From Pyrenophora tritici-repentis (Eukaryota; Ascomycota; Dothideomycetes; Pleosporales; Pleosporaceae): a stretch of 64,000 nt of DNA. The notes beneath the pieces were generated by a model that did no database searches, was not told the DNA's origin, and saw only the letters and a program-made list of their open reading frames with translations. Positions 1 to 12,001 of this stretch are shown piece after piece. Position 1 is the stretch's first letter. The number at the start of each line of letters is the position of its first letter. The stretch covers positions 1,488,001-1,552,000 of the forward strand of contig NC_089396.1 of NCBI RefSeq assembly GCF_003171515.1. The letters run 5' to 3'. Position numbers and translations under genes: made by a program.

Positions 1-416
1 ATCACCGACATATATCCTTGATTAGAAGGTGCCGTTCATTCGGCATGTGTAAGAACATGTGGTCCAGCCCCCAGGAAGGATCGATAAGGGCAAGGCGGGG
101 CTAGTGGGATGCCGGATAGATCGTCGGGATGGTTGCTTCCGATAAACGGATCATCCAAACATGTAGTCAATAATTTGCCCTTGTTACCTAAACATACACT
201 GAGTTACTGTCTTAATCAGGCAGGTCGTTTTGATCAAATATCGCGTCTGTATCAGGATATCGATGCTAGAACCCGTCCCGCATCTTGGGGTTTCTGAGAG
301 AATAAAACCCCTCGGTAATCAATAGAGAGATAGTCGATTATATATGAACACGGTCTTTTTCCATCGCGCAATTTGGTTTTTGTTAATACTTGTATACGAA
401 AGGTTTCATAGCCACC
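1..416. other. Upstream region of the deacetylase gene
   Basis: No convincing gene is visible. Short open frames on both strands lack homology, splice structure or good starts. The stretch ends in a GCCACC context directly before the ATG at 417, so it probably holds the 5' UTR and promoter of the next gene. Confidence 0.4.
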
Positions 417-1554
417 ATGGTCCATGTAGAAGATAGTCTTCAACTTCCCCGAGACTTCGAAGGTATTTCACCCTATTCCATGCGCCCCAACGCATACTAA
501 ACCATATCTTAGGGTTTGGGGAAGACGGCCACGATGCACAATGGCCCAATGGTGCGCGAATTGCAGTATCCTTTGTCCTCAATTACGAAGAAGGCGGCGA
601 GCGCAACCCCCTAGATGGCGACGGCACCAGCGAGCCTTATCTCTGGGAAAAGGGTCCTTCGGGTGGCGGTAAAGACCAGCGCCACTTAAATGGCGAGCAA
701 GACTACGAGTATGGTAGCCGATGTGGCGCATGGCGTATACTCCGTCTAATGAAAGAATTCGGGTGGAACATGACCCTCTGGGCCATCGCAGTGGCAATGG
801 AACGAAATCCCACGTTTGCGAAAGCATGTGTTCGAGATGGTCATGAAATAGGCGCACATGGGTATAGATGGCTCGATATCTGGGATTATTCTTTGGAAGA
901 AGACAAAGCGTATATCAAGAAGACATGCCAGACGCTGGAGGCAGCTACAGGTATATATGACTGTAGTATGGTAAGAACGAACTGAGCTAAACGTAAACAG
1001 GTGAGTTTCCTGTTGGAGCGTACTTTGGCAGAGGAACACCGAATACGGCTAGTTTACTTCCAATCATGTGGAAAGAGATGGGGCATAAGATGCTGTATAC
1101 TTCCGAAGTCTACAATGAAGACTCACCGTATTGGATTGATCTACCTTGGGAGAAGGAACTTCCTGATAACGAAAAGGAGGGCCTGCTGATGCTGCCATAT
1201 AACTACGACTGTGAGCCCAGTCTCTTCCAACTCGCACACCCTGAGCTAACAGTTACCAAAGGCAACGACGGAAAGTTCCATATGCTTCCCGGTTTTGTGA
1301 GTTCAGCTGGTGCTGTATACGAACAGTATCTCAAGGACACGTTTGATTGCCTATACAGAGAAGGCGGCAAGATGATGACGATTCCGCTACATTCGAGAAT
1401 AGCTGGTAAGCCAGGAAGATCGGAGAGTCTACGTAACTTCATGAAGTATATATCGCAGAAGGAAGGCGTATGGGTTGCGAGTCGGAGGGATATTGCGCAT
1501 CATTACCGCAATACGTTTCCGTACAGACCGGGCTCGAAGACGGGTGGTTCGTAG
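417..1554 (+). CDS. Polysaccharide deacetylase family protein, PuuE/allantoinase type
   Basis: Exons 417-462, 513-950 and 1001-1554 (introns 50 and 50 nt, GT-AG) give 345 aa. The start has a near-ideal context, GCCACCATGG. After the N-terminal PRDFEGFGEDG the protein carries VSFVLNYEEGGERN, the block typical of PuuE-type allantoinases within the NodB-like deacetylase superfamily. Further family motifs are HEIGAHGYRW, VGAYFGRGTPNT and a late IPLHSRIAGKPGR. Known family members hydrolyse allantoin or related cyclic amides rather than polysaccharide, and the Asp pair of classical chitin deacetylases is not apparent here. The next gene is a same-strand NCS1 nucleobase/allantoin permease, which supports a role in purine or ureide catabolism. 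The exact substrate is inference. A cytosolic location is likely because no signal peptide is visible. Confidence 0.88.
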
Positions 1555-2006
1555 TTAGCGTTGGGATAAATCACTGCTGTGTTGGAGCTATAGCTACCAC
1601 TCAGAATCGGACTTTGAGCTGTGAACGGTGGAGTCGAGAAAGGAAGGTTGTGATGTCACCACAATCGCACCTTCCTGTTCCTGACGTTATCGTAGATGTG
1701 CACTGCGCTAGCACTTTGTCGCACTAGTATCGGCTGTTCTCCACTCCATCTCTTCCCTTGTCAATCGGCTTCTTTCATCCCGAATCGTTATCGCCTTATC
1801 ATCTACATACAATTCCGTCTTTCTCCAACTGTGCAGTCCAGCTATCTGAGTGATATGGAAGCTTGGCAGCTATGTTGTGGCAAGATGTGCTACAGGCCTT
1901 CGAACGGACGGCCAGCATGCATATATCGCCGCAATCGCTTCAACGGTAGGATTGCCCGGTGGAGCGTTTGAGTTACTCAAAATACGACCAAACCGGACTC
2001 TCCAAA
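1555..2006 (+). promoter_or_regulatory. Intergenic region before the permease gene
   Basis: This 452-bp gap between two same-strand genes has no supported gene. It contains a CT-rich stretch around 1735-1830, common upstream of fungal starts, and presumably holds the deacetylase 3' end and the permease promoter. No specific factor site can be claimed. Confidence 0.3.
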
Positions 2007-3823
2007 ATGTCGCGGTTTTTGCAGCGAAGCAAAGCTGCATTTGGTTCTCCGACGTCTTTCAACAAGGCCCTACAAACAACACGAGCTCATGGGAAGGTGC
2101 GATACAACAAAGACCTCCTTCCTAGTCCTCTGGGTAATCCATTCAACTCTTTGATCTGATAGAAGCCTCAGCTGACAAAAACAAGAGGATCGAAGATGGA
2201 GATGGCAGCATTACTTCGCGTACTACCTTACTATGACCTTTAGTCCCTCTTCATACAACCTCGGTGCCTCTCTCGTATCCACTGGCCTCCTCTGGTGGCA
2301 TGGTATGATCGCCGCTGTTATCGGGTCTTTCATTTTGACCATTCTCGTGGTTCTGAACAGTCGCGGCGCGGTAAAGTACTTTATCGGGTTTCCAGTTTAT
2401 GTTCGTGCAGCTGCGGGTGTGAGAGGTGCAAGCTTGTACATTCTTGTACGAGCCATTGTTGCCGTAATTTACTTTGCGACACAGACGTACTATGGAGGGC
2501 GCATCACGACGGTCTTCATGCGTGGTATCTTCGGCAATGGATACAATAACATCACAAACCACCTTCCAGAGAGCGCGGGTATAACCTCGAGGGACCTGTT
2601 GAGCTTTTTCCTATTCTGGATGGTGCGTATCCACTTCCTCCAATTCTGCGTAGCATCGTACAGAGAGTTGACGATAGCAGGTTCAAATGCCGATCATGTT
2701 CATCCACCCTACTGTACTTCGACATCTATTTGTGGTTAAAGCAGTCTATACGACTATCTCGCTCTTCGGCGTGCTGGGATGGGTGATCTCTGCGAATGGA
2801 GTCAAGATTGGGGACTTTTCTTACACAACCGCGCAAACCCAGCTCTCCGGCTCAGATCTGGTATGGCCTATGATACAGGCCATCAACTCTGTCATGGGGG
2901 CCCTCGCGCCTGTGCTGATCAATCAGCCGGATATAGCACGTTACGGCCATTCTTACAGTGATGTAACTTGGAGTCAGGGTATCGGCATTCTGTTCAGCAA
3001 AGTTCTGGTCATGTTTCTCAGTACGGCGACTACAGCGGCAGCAACCCAGGTACTCGGGAAAAGCTACTGGAACGTTTGGGATCTTTACGGAGCCATCCTA
3101 GATCAATATTGGACGCCTGGTGCTCGCGCAGGAATGGTTTTTGCTTCTTTTGGTATGATGTTGGCGGTGCTTGTCACCAACGCTGGCAGTAACTCGCTCC
3201 CTGTGGGCGCCGATCTCACAGGCATCTTCCCACGCTGGCTGACCATCGTTCGAGGTCAAGTATTGTGCGCCATTCTGGCACCTCTGCTTGTTCCTTGGAA
3301 AATCATCGCCTCTGCAAAGTCCTTTCTGACCTTCCTGGGCTCCTACACGGTTTTCTTGATGCCCATCTGCGCATGTATGATCATCGACTACTGGCTTATA
3401 CGAAAGGGCAACTTTCATGTGCCCTCGCTGTACAGCTCATGGCCAGAAAGCCCCTACTCGTACTACAAAGGCTGGAATCTCCGAATGCTCACAGCGTGGG
3501 TGGCTGGGGTGGCTTTCACGGTCCATGGTGTGGCTGGATCATTGAATGCTAACTCTGTTGCCGAGGCTAGTAAGAACATGTACAAGCTCGGGTTCTTGCT
3601 ATCGTTCTGCATGGGCGGCGTAGTATACTATGTTTTATGCCTTGTATGGCCGGTACAGCTGTTACCGAGTGGCACAGAGAGGTACTTGTCGTTTGAGGAC
3701 ATGGCCGCGCATGAAGGTTTCTTTGACCACGAGAATGTCGGGACGATTACAGGTGTATTGGAAGGCGAGGAAGTCAACGCGACGCAGCACTATGTCGCGA
3801 ATGATAAAGCGAGCGAGGTGTGA
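2007..3823 (+). CDS. NCS1 family nucleobase/allantoin permease
   Basis: Exons 2007-2133, 2186-2622 and 2681-3823 (introns 52 and 58 nt) encode 568 aa. The first intron uses a CAAG acceptor preceded by CTGAC. An acceptor further upstream would put an in-frame stop into the message. The N-terminal KDLLPSP, then RRWRWQHYFAYYLTM, SYNLGASLVSTGLLWW and the later LINQPDIARYG are hallmarks of the purine-cytosine permease/uracil-allantoin transporter family (Fur4/Dal4/FurD-like). About twelve hydrophobic membrane segments are present, and the cytosolic tail is acidic and polar. Length matches the family (500-600 aa). It is a plasma-membrane symporter by family. Allantoin, uracil or another nucleobase cannot be chosen from sequence, but the adjacent allantoinase-type gene favours a ureide or purine. 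Confidence 0.9.
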
Positions 3824-3887
3824 AGAATGATGAGTAATTCGTATAAATATTGTCGGCTATAGAACACGCAATATAATTCGACAGGTT

Positions 3888-3999
3888 CACCTTGGTGTCG
3901 TAAAATACTTGACATAGTAGTGTACCAAAGCCACTGTAGTCGCCAAACACGCCTGGTACGTCTTACCTACACTGTCAAGTATTTTATCCCCCCCAGGTG
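3888..3999. mobile_element. MITE family A, copy 1 (112 bp)
   Basis: The two ends are inverted repeats of about 27 bp: CACCTTGGTGTCGTAAAATA at the left pairs with the complement of the right end, which finishes TATCCCCCCCAGGTG. The core carries CACTGTAGTCGCCAAACACG. Copies at 13915, 15022 and 15257 share size, ends and core. No coding capacity. A clear target duplication is not visible. Confidence 0.75.
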
Positions 4000-4268
4000 T
4001 GTCTCTCCGATGGTAGTGCAGTGGAGTGGGGATCGTCACGGCATGCAGGCCGGCAGGCGGTGCTATGGCTAAGATTGAACGGGCATGTGGCACGGACTAG
4101 GCGCAACGTCACTGTCGCTGCCGCGAGAGCCTGGAGCTTACCATATCCAAGGTGAGATCGCGCAACATTACCTTCACGTGCTGGTATTTGTCCTGCACAT
4201 TTTCGCCATAGGAAGTACTGGAAAACATACTCAGTTGAATCCCAGCACGCACATCCAACCGCGCCGCC

Positions 4269-6448
4269 ATGTGGGACGACGAAGACAACAATCCATATGG
4301 CTCCTTTGCCCGCCATGATTCCACCGACATACCCGGTATAGCCTCACCGGCTGCCCGTAAGGTTTTCAAGTGCTGTTTAGAGTTATGTAGTCGCCAGCTG
4401 ACTCTTACCAAGTTCCATACCGTCCCGCGACTCCGCCGTCGGAGGCAGCATCTTCCCCCGCAGAGTCGCCAGAATATGTCTCCCAGCGGGACATGAGTGA
4501 CGTCGACTACAACGAAGACAGAGGTGATTCCAAGGCGCCAAAAAAGGGTGGTTACGATGCGCGCGTAGAGCAATGGCTATACGAGCACCCTGACCAACTG
4601 GTGTTGATTACGAGCGCGGGCAAGGATGGCGTCAACTACATACAGTACACTATCAATTGTGGTGTATGTTGACCTGATGCAACAATATAGCACTCACTAA
4701 TAGGCGACAGGGTCTAGAAGTAAAGCGCCGATACTCCGAGTTCGCTTCGTTGCGTACCGAACTGGTCAGATTGCACCCAACCCTAATTGTTCCTCCCATA
4801 CCCGAGAAGCACACTATGGCCGACTACGCGGCGAAGCCCACAAAGGCAAAAGAAGATGCTGGTATTATTGAGTTGCGGAAGCGCATGTTGGCCGTATTCT
4901 TGAATCGGTGCCGGAAGATGAAGGACATATTAGAAGACGGTGTATTCTGGAGGTTCCTTGACCCATATACAAGTTGGGTATGCTTCTTTAGTTTTGAAGC
5001 TGTTTCCTTATTCAGCTAACACGCTCCTCCAGGCCGACGTACTCAACAGCCCACCCATCTCCAACATTCCCAAGCAAATCCTCAAGGCGCCCCCGCTCGA
5101 TACTGCAAACCCTTCACAAGCACACAGCTACCTTCCGGTGCCTTCCTCTTCGGCAAAACTCAAGTCTGGCGGCGCCACGTCTAGTTCAGGCACACCAGTG
5201 TCACCAGCGAACAATGCCGCAATGCCTTCCGCAGCGGCGCACACGACACCAGGCCCCGCAATCTTTGGTCGCTTTCCGCCCGAGACGCGTGACATGTCAG
5301 AGGAAGAGCTAGACCCATACTTTGTCAGTTTTGAGAACTCGTCCAAAGACCTGGAGCACCTACTACAAGGCCCTATGGAGAAGGTTAATAGGCGGTTATT
5401 GATGCATCTCGGGAACTGGGGAGAGGACATGGCAGATCTGGGTGCTCGTTTCAACGCCTTTTCGCTATCAGAACAGACACAGACACTTGCTGCTGCCATA
5501 GAAAAGACCGGGCAAGCCGTCGATTCCACGTACATTGCGACTACCGAACTATCTTCCTCGCTCAGCGCAAGCTTCTCCGAACCTATGCGCGAGAGTGCAC
5601 AATTCGCCGGCGTCGTACGGTCCGTCCTCAGATACCGGGTTCTAAAACGCATACAAGAAGACATGACAAAGGACGAACTGGAGAAGAAGCGCAACCTCCT
5701 CGAGTCCCTTGAACGTAGCGAAGCGGAATCAAAGCGTCTGGAACAGCATCTCAGCGGCGTGAGCCAGATGCCTCCTCCGCGGAATCGCTCAGCGTCAAAC
5801 AGCTCACAGCGCAGTAGTACAGAGTCAGACGGACGACAAGACGAGGACAGGGCATCAATTGATTCAGACTTCCCACCCACACATGGCGAAACCCCGTCAA
5901 GCGCTCAAGGTGCGCCTAGTAATCATTCGCCACCTAGTACACTGCATAAGAAGACGGCGAGTGGGAACTTTGTCACGAATAAGCTTTTTGGGTCCATTAC
6001 GCACGCTTTCAGGGGTATGGCGGATGTTGATCCTGAGAAGACGCGGAGGGATCAGATTGGCAAAACCAGAGACAGTATGGTACAGGTATGCAATATACAT
6101 GCTGAACGAGTGATGAAAGTGCTAACCATGGCTAGCTTGAACAAGCATTAACCGTGGCGGAGAAGGACACAAAGGACGCGAGTTCGGGTGTGCTAAAAGA
6201 CTTGCGGAGATTCCAAAACGAAAAGGAAGATGACCTGCGGCGGTACATGGTAAGTCAGGCGTGTATCTTGCATGGTGGGAAATTGTACTGATCAAGTTTC
6301 GTAGATGGAGTTCGCACAGTGTCACATTGACTGGGCAAAACGGAACAAGGCGGCTTGGGAAGAAGCAAAAACCGAAGTGGAAAATATTGTTGCTCAGCCT
6401 ACGGAAGAATACCCGGGGAGGCCCGAAGACTTTGACGCGAGGGATTGA
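4269..6448 (+). CDS. snx41: Sorting nexin-41 (PX-BAR protein)
   Basis: Six exons (4269-4356, 4413-4663, 4711-4977, 5033-6085, 6136-6249, 6305-6448) give 638 aa. All junctions are GT-AG and keep frame. The N-terminus MWDDEDNNPYGSF matches fungal Snx41 closely. A PX domain follows (about residues 85-202) with RRYSEFASLR, whose first Arg is the usual phosphatidylinositol-3-phosphate ligand, and the PPIPEKH loop. A Ser/Pro-rich linker leads into a long C-terminal BAR-like helical region (about 290 to the end) with charged coiled-coil segments. In yeasts Snx41 pairs with Snx4/Atg24 or Atg20 for endosomal retrieval and selective autophagy. That role is carried over from the family. Confidence 0.92.
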
Positions 6449-6883
6449 GTAGGCTAGGCTGAGTGGGGTTGGTAATGGATGGTATGGGTGGCAGCGCTTG
6501 TTATGCGGTCATTGACTAGGCCGTTGGTTATTGTTTGATTGGCGAAAGCTGGCCGTCAAAGACGGCGACGGCTGCTGGATTACTCCATGGATAAGCTTAT
6601 ACTAGGAAATAAGCGCTTTGTATCATGTAAAGAGGCGACTTACATTCTCATACATGTCCAAAAGCTCGCGCCGTGCTCTGAATCATACTATACAAATAAC
6701 ATGACCATATGACTTAGTCCTTGGTAACCATGCATGCCCGCCTTATAACTTAACAAAACCATGTATCCTACCAAGTAACATGACCATGTGACTCAGTCCC
6801 TAGTAACCATGCACTCCCGCCATATAATTGAGAGAACCATATATCCTACCATGCAATCCGTTGCTAATGCTCAACCCTTACTC
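6449..6883. other. Convergent intergenic region, snx41 / zinc transporter
   Basis: This lies between two converging genes. Near 6700-6850 an imperfect duplication is visible: the block around 6700-6760 (accatatgacttagtccttggtaaccatgca) recurs around 6780-6812 with small changes. No gene seen. Confidence 0.4.
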
Positions 6884-8556
6884 CTATGCCGTAAGCGCAC
6901 TACTCAAACCCAATATGCCCATGCCTGCAAACGCCGAAATAAAGCACAACTTCCGACTCGTGGTCAATTCCAGACTCTCGCCCAGCAACTGCAAGCTGAC
7001 CATTGTCATAATACCTGCCGTCGCCGCAAACATGCATCCATACACCACATCCATACCACCCTCCTCCTGTCTTTCCTTACCCTGTACCTTGAACCACAAT
7101 GCGGCAACGGCTGCGCCCAGTGGCTGACTCACGCCACCGAGAACCGCTGAGATGAGCATAGCTTTCCAACGGGAGTTGATGGCTAGATAGAGGGGTAGAG
7201 CGAGTGCAAAGCCCTCGGTGATGTTATGAATGAAGAGAGCGAGGAAGATGGAGAAGCCAAGCGTGGGGTTTGCGTGGTTGGTAGCATATGTAATGAATCC
7301 TTCGGGAATCTTGTGCAGCGCGATGGCGGTGCTAGTTTGGAGACCAAGCGAGAGGAATACATTTGTTGGAACATGGTGGTGGTGTTGCGAGGCTTCGAGG
7401 CCGTGATGATGGTGCGAGTGCGAGTGAGACGATGATGCGAAAGAAGAGGCTGAAGAGCTACGACTATGTTTCTGTCTTCCACTCGCATGTGCATGGCCGT
7501 TTGCAACAGCGGATTCGTCTGTGGGAGAAGTATCCAAGGTTGCAGGGACGGACTTGGAAGGAATCAAGGGCGAGGATTCGTCTACGTCCTCTAGTGCGGA
7601 TACACGACGATCGGTGGGCACGTGAAGTGTCTGACTTCTACTCATACCGGAAGGTGTAGCTGCGTTGAGGCTGGCGAGGGATTTCCGGCTTTGCAAGCGT
7701 GCAGGGCGAATCTCGCATAGGTCTCCATAGCATTGGCTGTCATCGTTGTCGCATGGCTTTTCAGCCCGAGTCACAAGTTGGGTCATTTTGGATGAGATGG
7801 TTTGATGAAATGAGGGTCTGCGGGAAGGGGTAGCAGATGCGGCGGTTTCGCTATTTGTACCGTACGAGGGGTGCTCGTGATGATGTTCAGCTTGCGGCAG
7901 TGAATGTTGGTGCTCTAACATGGGTTGATGGGCGTGCGTGTGCTCATTTCCAACTTCTCCGTGCTCTTCATCGCCATGCTCGTCATTGCAGTCCACAACT
8001 GAATGCGGAATGTACTTGTGCAGTATACCCGATAGGACATAGATGCCGAGAGCACCAAGCAGAAAGCATCCAATCATGGCTAGTATTGCATTCCTCGGTG
8101 TCATGTCGGCTTTTATCAGATAGTTCTTTGCAGATGGCAGCATACTGTACAGCGATGAGAATATCTATCCAAAGTTAGCGATGATATCTTACAGCTAAGC
8201 GAGGGTCATTTCTACCATGACACCAAAAGACAGACTTAGGCCCGTTGACAAGAACGCATTACTGTTCTCAATCTTGAAGTTCTTCTTCCCGGGGAACAAG
8301 CGAACAACAACGTCGACACATATTATTGATGCTACATGACGAATCAGCCTTCCAAGCGTTCGAACAGAGACGTCCCTTGGCCCAGTCGATCGCCGGTACC
8401 AGCGGGATCGGTTTCTCACCTCCAAACGTGCATGCTGCATCACGCGTTAGCTTTAAATGTCCATTTCGCGGATATGCCGCTTTCTGCGCGGAAGAACATA
8501 CCTATGCCGCTGACCGCCGTCATAATCCACCCGCGCGTATCATTATCGAGAACCAT
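6884..8556 (-). CDS. ZIP zinc transporter, Zrt3-like
   Basis: Read right to left the exons are 8556-8502, 8434-8420 (15-nt micro-exon), 8331-8216 and 8164-6884, giving 488 aa. The micro-exon is required to join TAVSGI to ASIICVDVVVR through ACTFG with phase kept on both sides. Typical ZIP features are several hydrophobic helices, a long His-rich cytosolic loop (HGDEEHGEVGNEHTHAH and a SHSHSHHHH run) and the metal-site helices HKIPEG and HNITEG. Domain order and length resemble yeast Zrt3, which releases zinc from the vacuole. Vacuolar location and zinc preference are inferred from the family. The first in-frame ATG after an upstream TGA is used as start. Confidence 0.88.
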
Positions 8557-9353
8557 GTCTCTTTCCTGCGCAGGGCTGGCAGGTACGTATTCTACTCAAT
8601 AATGACGTCGTATACTGCCAACTTGTGCCGAATCTCAAAGGAACCAAAACTAGGTGGGTGCAAAGGGGAATCAGGGGGTGATAGAGTCGTTAAAAAATGA
8701 ATAAGTTTAAGATATACAAAGAAGATGGGCAGGTGAGGCGTTTCTTCGCACCGTGTTGGCTCCTAGCAGGAATGGTTTCGGGTTAGTGGCTTGGCGGTAT
8801 AGGGCTGAAATACGCGTGGCGTCATTGGCTGGAACTCGAGGGATCAGGGAAGCGAGACGCTGCTGTGTGAGACGAGGGTGATGTTTTTATAAGCTTTGGG
8901 CATTACCTTTGCGCGCTGAGGACGGGTTCTGTCGGTTCAACCAGAGGTGGCAGCAGAAGCATACGGACAACTCCGATCACATCAGAAGGGCGGGTTGGTG
9001 GCGGTGTGCTGGTACACTTGACGCATGACATGTGTCAAAAGTTACATAGATAATCGCAGTCGTTATACACTATTTTGGCGCCATAAAACCGGTCACGCGA
9101 GACGGGTGAAGGAAACTAACTACTGTCCGTCGGTGAACACACATCAAGCTCTAAAACGGCAAAAATCCTCAAGCGGGTTTGACGGACACGCACACTGCGG
9201 TCAAGTCTCGCAACAGAAAACTCCATGGTAAAAAAATGCCCAAGGGGAGCAAACTCCGTATGCCGTACAAGTCCCGCTATGCATAAATAAGAAAACTCTA
9301 GGTGCAGAAATGGCCGAGAAATGAAAATGGTCGTCAATGGCCGGGTGGAGAAA
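8557..9353. other. Intergenic region upstream of the zinc transporter
   Basis: About 800 bp without a supported gene. It holds the zinc-transporter promoter (minus strand) and the 3' end of the next minus-strand gene. Small open frames here have no family features. Confidence 0.35.
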
Positions 9354-11001
9354 TCAGTACATGGGGGGTCTGGGTATAATAATCTTGCTCCAAGCTCCAG
9401 GGCCATGTTCGGGCTTCTCGTTGATGACAAGAAGGTTGGGGGATGTGCAGAAGCCACCCGGTTCCGCAGTTCGCGTCCGCTCAATATAATGGCCCGAGAG
9501 ATCCGCTTCTGTGGCGTTCTTGGCAAAGGCGGCAACTGGATGGTCATAGACCCACACCTGCTCATTTACAACCTCGCCTGGCTCTTCAGCCCACCGTGAC
9601 TGCTTCTCGGGAAAGCCGACAAAGTAGTTGAGAATGTCGTGGATTGGGGCGTATAGGCGTTCTGGCCGACGGATAAAGGACAGCCAGCTCAAGGTGCTTT
9701 CATCATATGCCACGCGAACAAAAGGGTTCATGTATATCCTGGATTCCGTAGGCCTTCCTTTTCCAGACATTCGGTACTGGAGATCTGCGTTGATCAGGCA
9801 GCATTCGGAACCCTCCCAGAAAGGCTCGCTGTCGTATCGGAATCGAAGGGGAGAGGTATGAGGGTTGGGCGACTGACTCTGAGGGTGGGCAGCTTTATTA
9901 TTTTGGCCATGGTTTTGGGCCTGGAACCATTTGGCTTCGAATGCCACCATGCCGCCCCAGCAGCTACGCACACGCACTGCATCCGAGCCTGCCAGTACAT
10001 CGTTCCTACTTGTGGCTGTGCCCGCGCTGGTGAACCAGGGGAAGAAGGGTAGGCCAGTGATCATGCCGTCAAAATCACGCGTTGCAAAGCGATCGTAGAA
10101 TTTGAAGGGCATGATGTGGTCAACAGCACACGCTGCTGCGTAGTCGGCTCGTCCGGTGGAATCAATGTTGGTTGCGAAGAGCAACTGGGCAGCCTCGACA
10201 GGGTCGAAGTTGACATCGTTGAGGACAAGGACCTTGTCAAACTTGACGCCGTGCTTGTCGATGGGGTCCATGGCTCGGTTTCGTACCTCGGCGAGGAAAG
10301 CGATTCGCTTCAGGCGCTTCTCGCCGTTGGGTAGTGTAATGTGGGGAAGAGCAGCGATGTCGAGATCTTCGGCGACGATGGTCGAGTTGCCTGGTTGGTC
10401 AGTGATATGCCAGGCCAGATGGATGGATTATCTCACATTTTACTTTGTAGCGGAAGTCGGCGAGCGACTGCTTCGTTAGCGGATCCGGGTTGTCTTCGTA
10501 TAGGCTCAAGTGGACATTCTCGGGACCCAGCAGATCCACCAGCTGCAATACCTCTTTGCCCCATGCGCCAGAGGTCAAGTCGCCCTTGTTCTCTGCCAGC
10601 GACGCAGTGATGAAGACCTTTTCGTTGTACGGGTTCGCGCGTCCAGTGTCGGCGGCCCTTTTGCGCAGCTCTTCATAGTGAGCGGGTCGGACCGTATAGC
10701 TCGGGAAGAAGATGCCGGTGATCAGCACAAGGAGGATTAGAATATATGGCACCGAGAAGAAGGTCCAGTAGATGAGGCGCAGAATTGAACGTTTCCGCCG
10801 ACGCGGGGTGACGTAGTGGGTGTAGACGGCACGCTCAGAGAGCTTGTTCACGCCGCTAAGGTGAGATTTCAGGCGGGCGAGCCACGATGGTTTGGACGAG
10901 CGCGATGTCGGCGGATCAAGAGCAAACGGCTGTTGGTCGTCGAGCGATTCGCGCGGCACCAGCTCATACTCGTGTATGGGCCGGCGGCTTGATTTAAGCA
11001 T
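9354..11001 (-). CDS. GT69 family CAP59-like mannosyltransferase
   Basis: Exons 11001-10437 and 10390-9354 (46-nt intron, phase 1) encode 533 aa. A basic cytosolic N-terminus is followed by one membrane helix (LRLIYWTFFSVPYILILLVL, about residues 77-100), a type II Golgi topology. The luminal part has KVFITASLAENKGD near its start, then KVLVLNDVNFDPVEAAQLL and RDFDGM, the features of the CAP59/CMT1 alpha-1,3-mannosyltransferase family. FNDV-type acidic residues are present as LNDVNFD. In Cryptococcus this family is needed for capsule synthesis, while in moulds it is thought to act on cell-wall or secreted glycans. The acceptor here is unknown. Confidence 0.85.
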
Positions 11002-11602
11002 GGGGGAGGCTTCCTTGGTATCGAGTAAAAGGGGCCTAGTTAGTCGCGGCCGCCATCAAGCGAAGATGGAGAGGAAGCAGAGCTGCGAGGATTCACTACA
11101 GAAGTGTAGAGCAAACAGGCAGCACGTGCGGGGAGGTGTGAATGATGATAACGGGTCCATAAGCGGAGGGCGTGTGGTCATGGACGGGCGCGACTTGTCG
11201 AGGGCTGTACCGGTAATGGGCCGACTGTGACGCGCAATTCACTGGTTGCGGTCGGAAACAAGCCATTGCGCCAGGGTCCATGTGGAGAAAGGATCAGGAC
11301 CGACGCTGGACGCACGGCGGACGCACGGCAGACGCAGTAGCTAGTGTTAGATACCTTGGGATCCCCTCGCCTACACCAATAGCCGTTTCAAACACGCCGT
11401 TATTGGCATAGTGCTGAGTCTTTAGCACAACCCACACCCCGGAGGCCCAGAAGGCTGAGGGATCCCACAGCTGCAGGCTAAGAATACCAAAACTCGTCAA
11501 GCGAGACGACTGTCCACGCGACGCATTTAACCCGAATCTGACAATGTTAATGCAATCGCAGCATAGCCATGTGCACGTTGCACAGGGACACCTGGTAAAG
11601 AT
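11002..11602. other. Intergenic region upstream of the GT69 gene
   Basis: No supported gene. An 11-bp unit, GGACGCACGGC, is directly repeated at 11308-11318 and 11319-11329. The GT69 promoter should lie at the low-coordinate end. Confidence 0.35.
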
Positions 11603-12001
11603 ATGCTTCTTGGCCGCCCTCCTTGGTTTGTCATGACCTCGACAAAGCGTAAGCGCTGTCTCTACATCAGTGCGCCGGAGATTTCCTCAACCTATCCAAG
11701 CACTAAAGACGTATCGAAAATGAGCATGACGCGAAGGAACTTCAGCTTCACTGCCTCGTACGCGCACACAAATGTAATTGGTTATCTGATGGACATTGCG
11801 CGGATGCACACCCGTCATCCCGCGCTGCCGCATCGCATTGTGTTGCGATACATACTTTTGTCCTACTTCTCGCAAGACTACCCTCAACTGCCTAGGTACA
11901 TCCTACAGTACTATGCCCTGCCTAGGCTAGATGCGGACGACCTAAGCGATCAAAGCGGACGTCCGGTTGCTGAAATAGGGGACGAAGAAGCTCTCGGGTG
12001 A
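11603..12001 (+). CDS. Possible hypothetical protein (132 aa)
   Basis: A single ATG-started frame with no recognised domain. It is Ser/Tyr/His-rich with an amphipathic middle (HRIVLRYILLSYFSQDYPQL). Its 3' end overlaps, on the opposite strand, the end of the 11950-12384 frame, so at most one of the two is likely to be a conventional gene. Low confidence. Confidence 0.2.
   Translation: MLLGRPPWFVMTSTKRKRCLYISAPEISSTYPSTKDVSKMSMTRRNFSFTASYAHTNVIGYLMDIARMHTRHPALPHRIVLRYILLSYFSQDYPQLPRYILQYYALPRLDADDLSDQSGRPVAEIGDEEALG

Noticed and set aside
5128..5880. 250-codon minus-strand frame inside snx41
   Set aside because: Opposite a well-supported exon; Ser/Arg/Cys-rich shadow composition and no domain.
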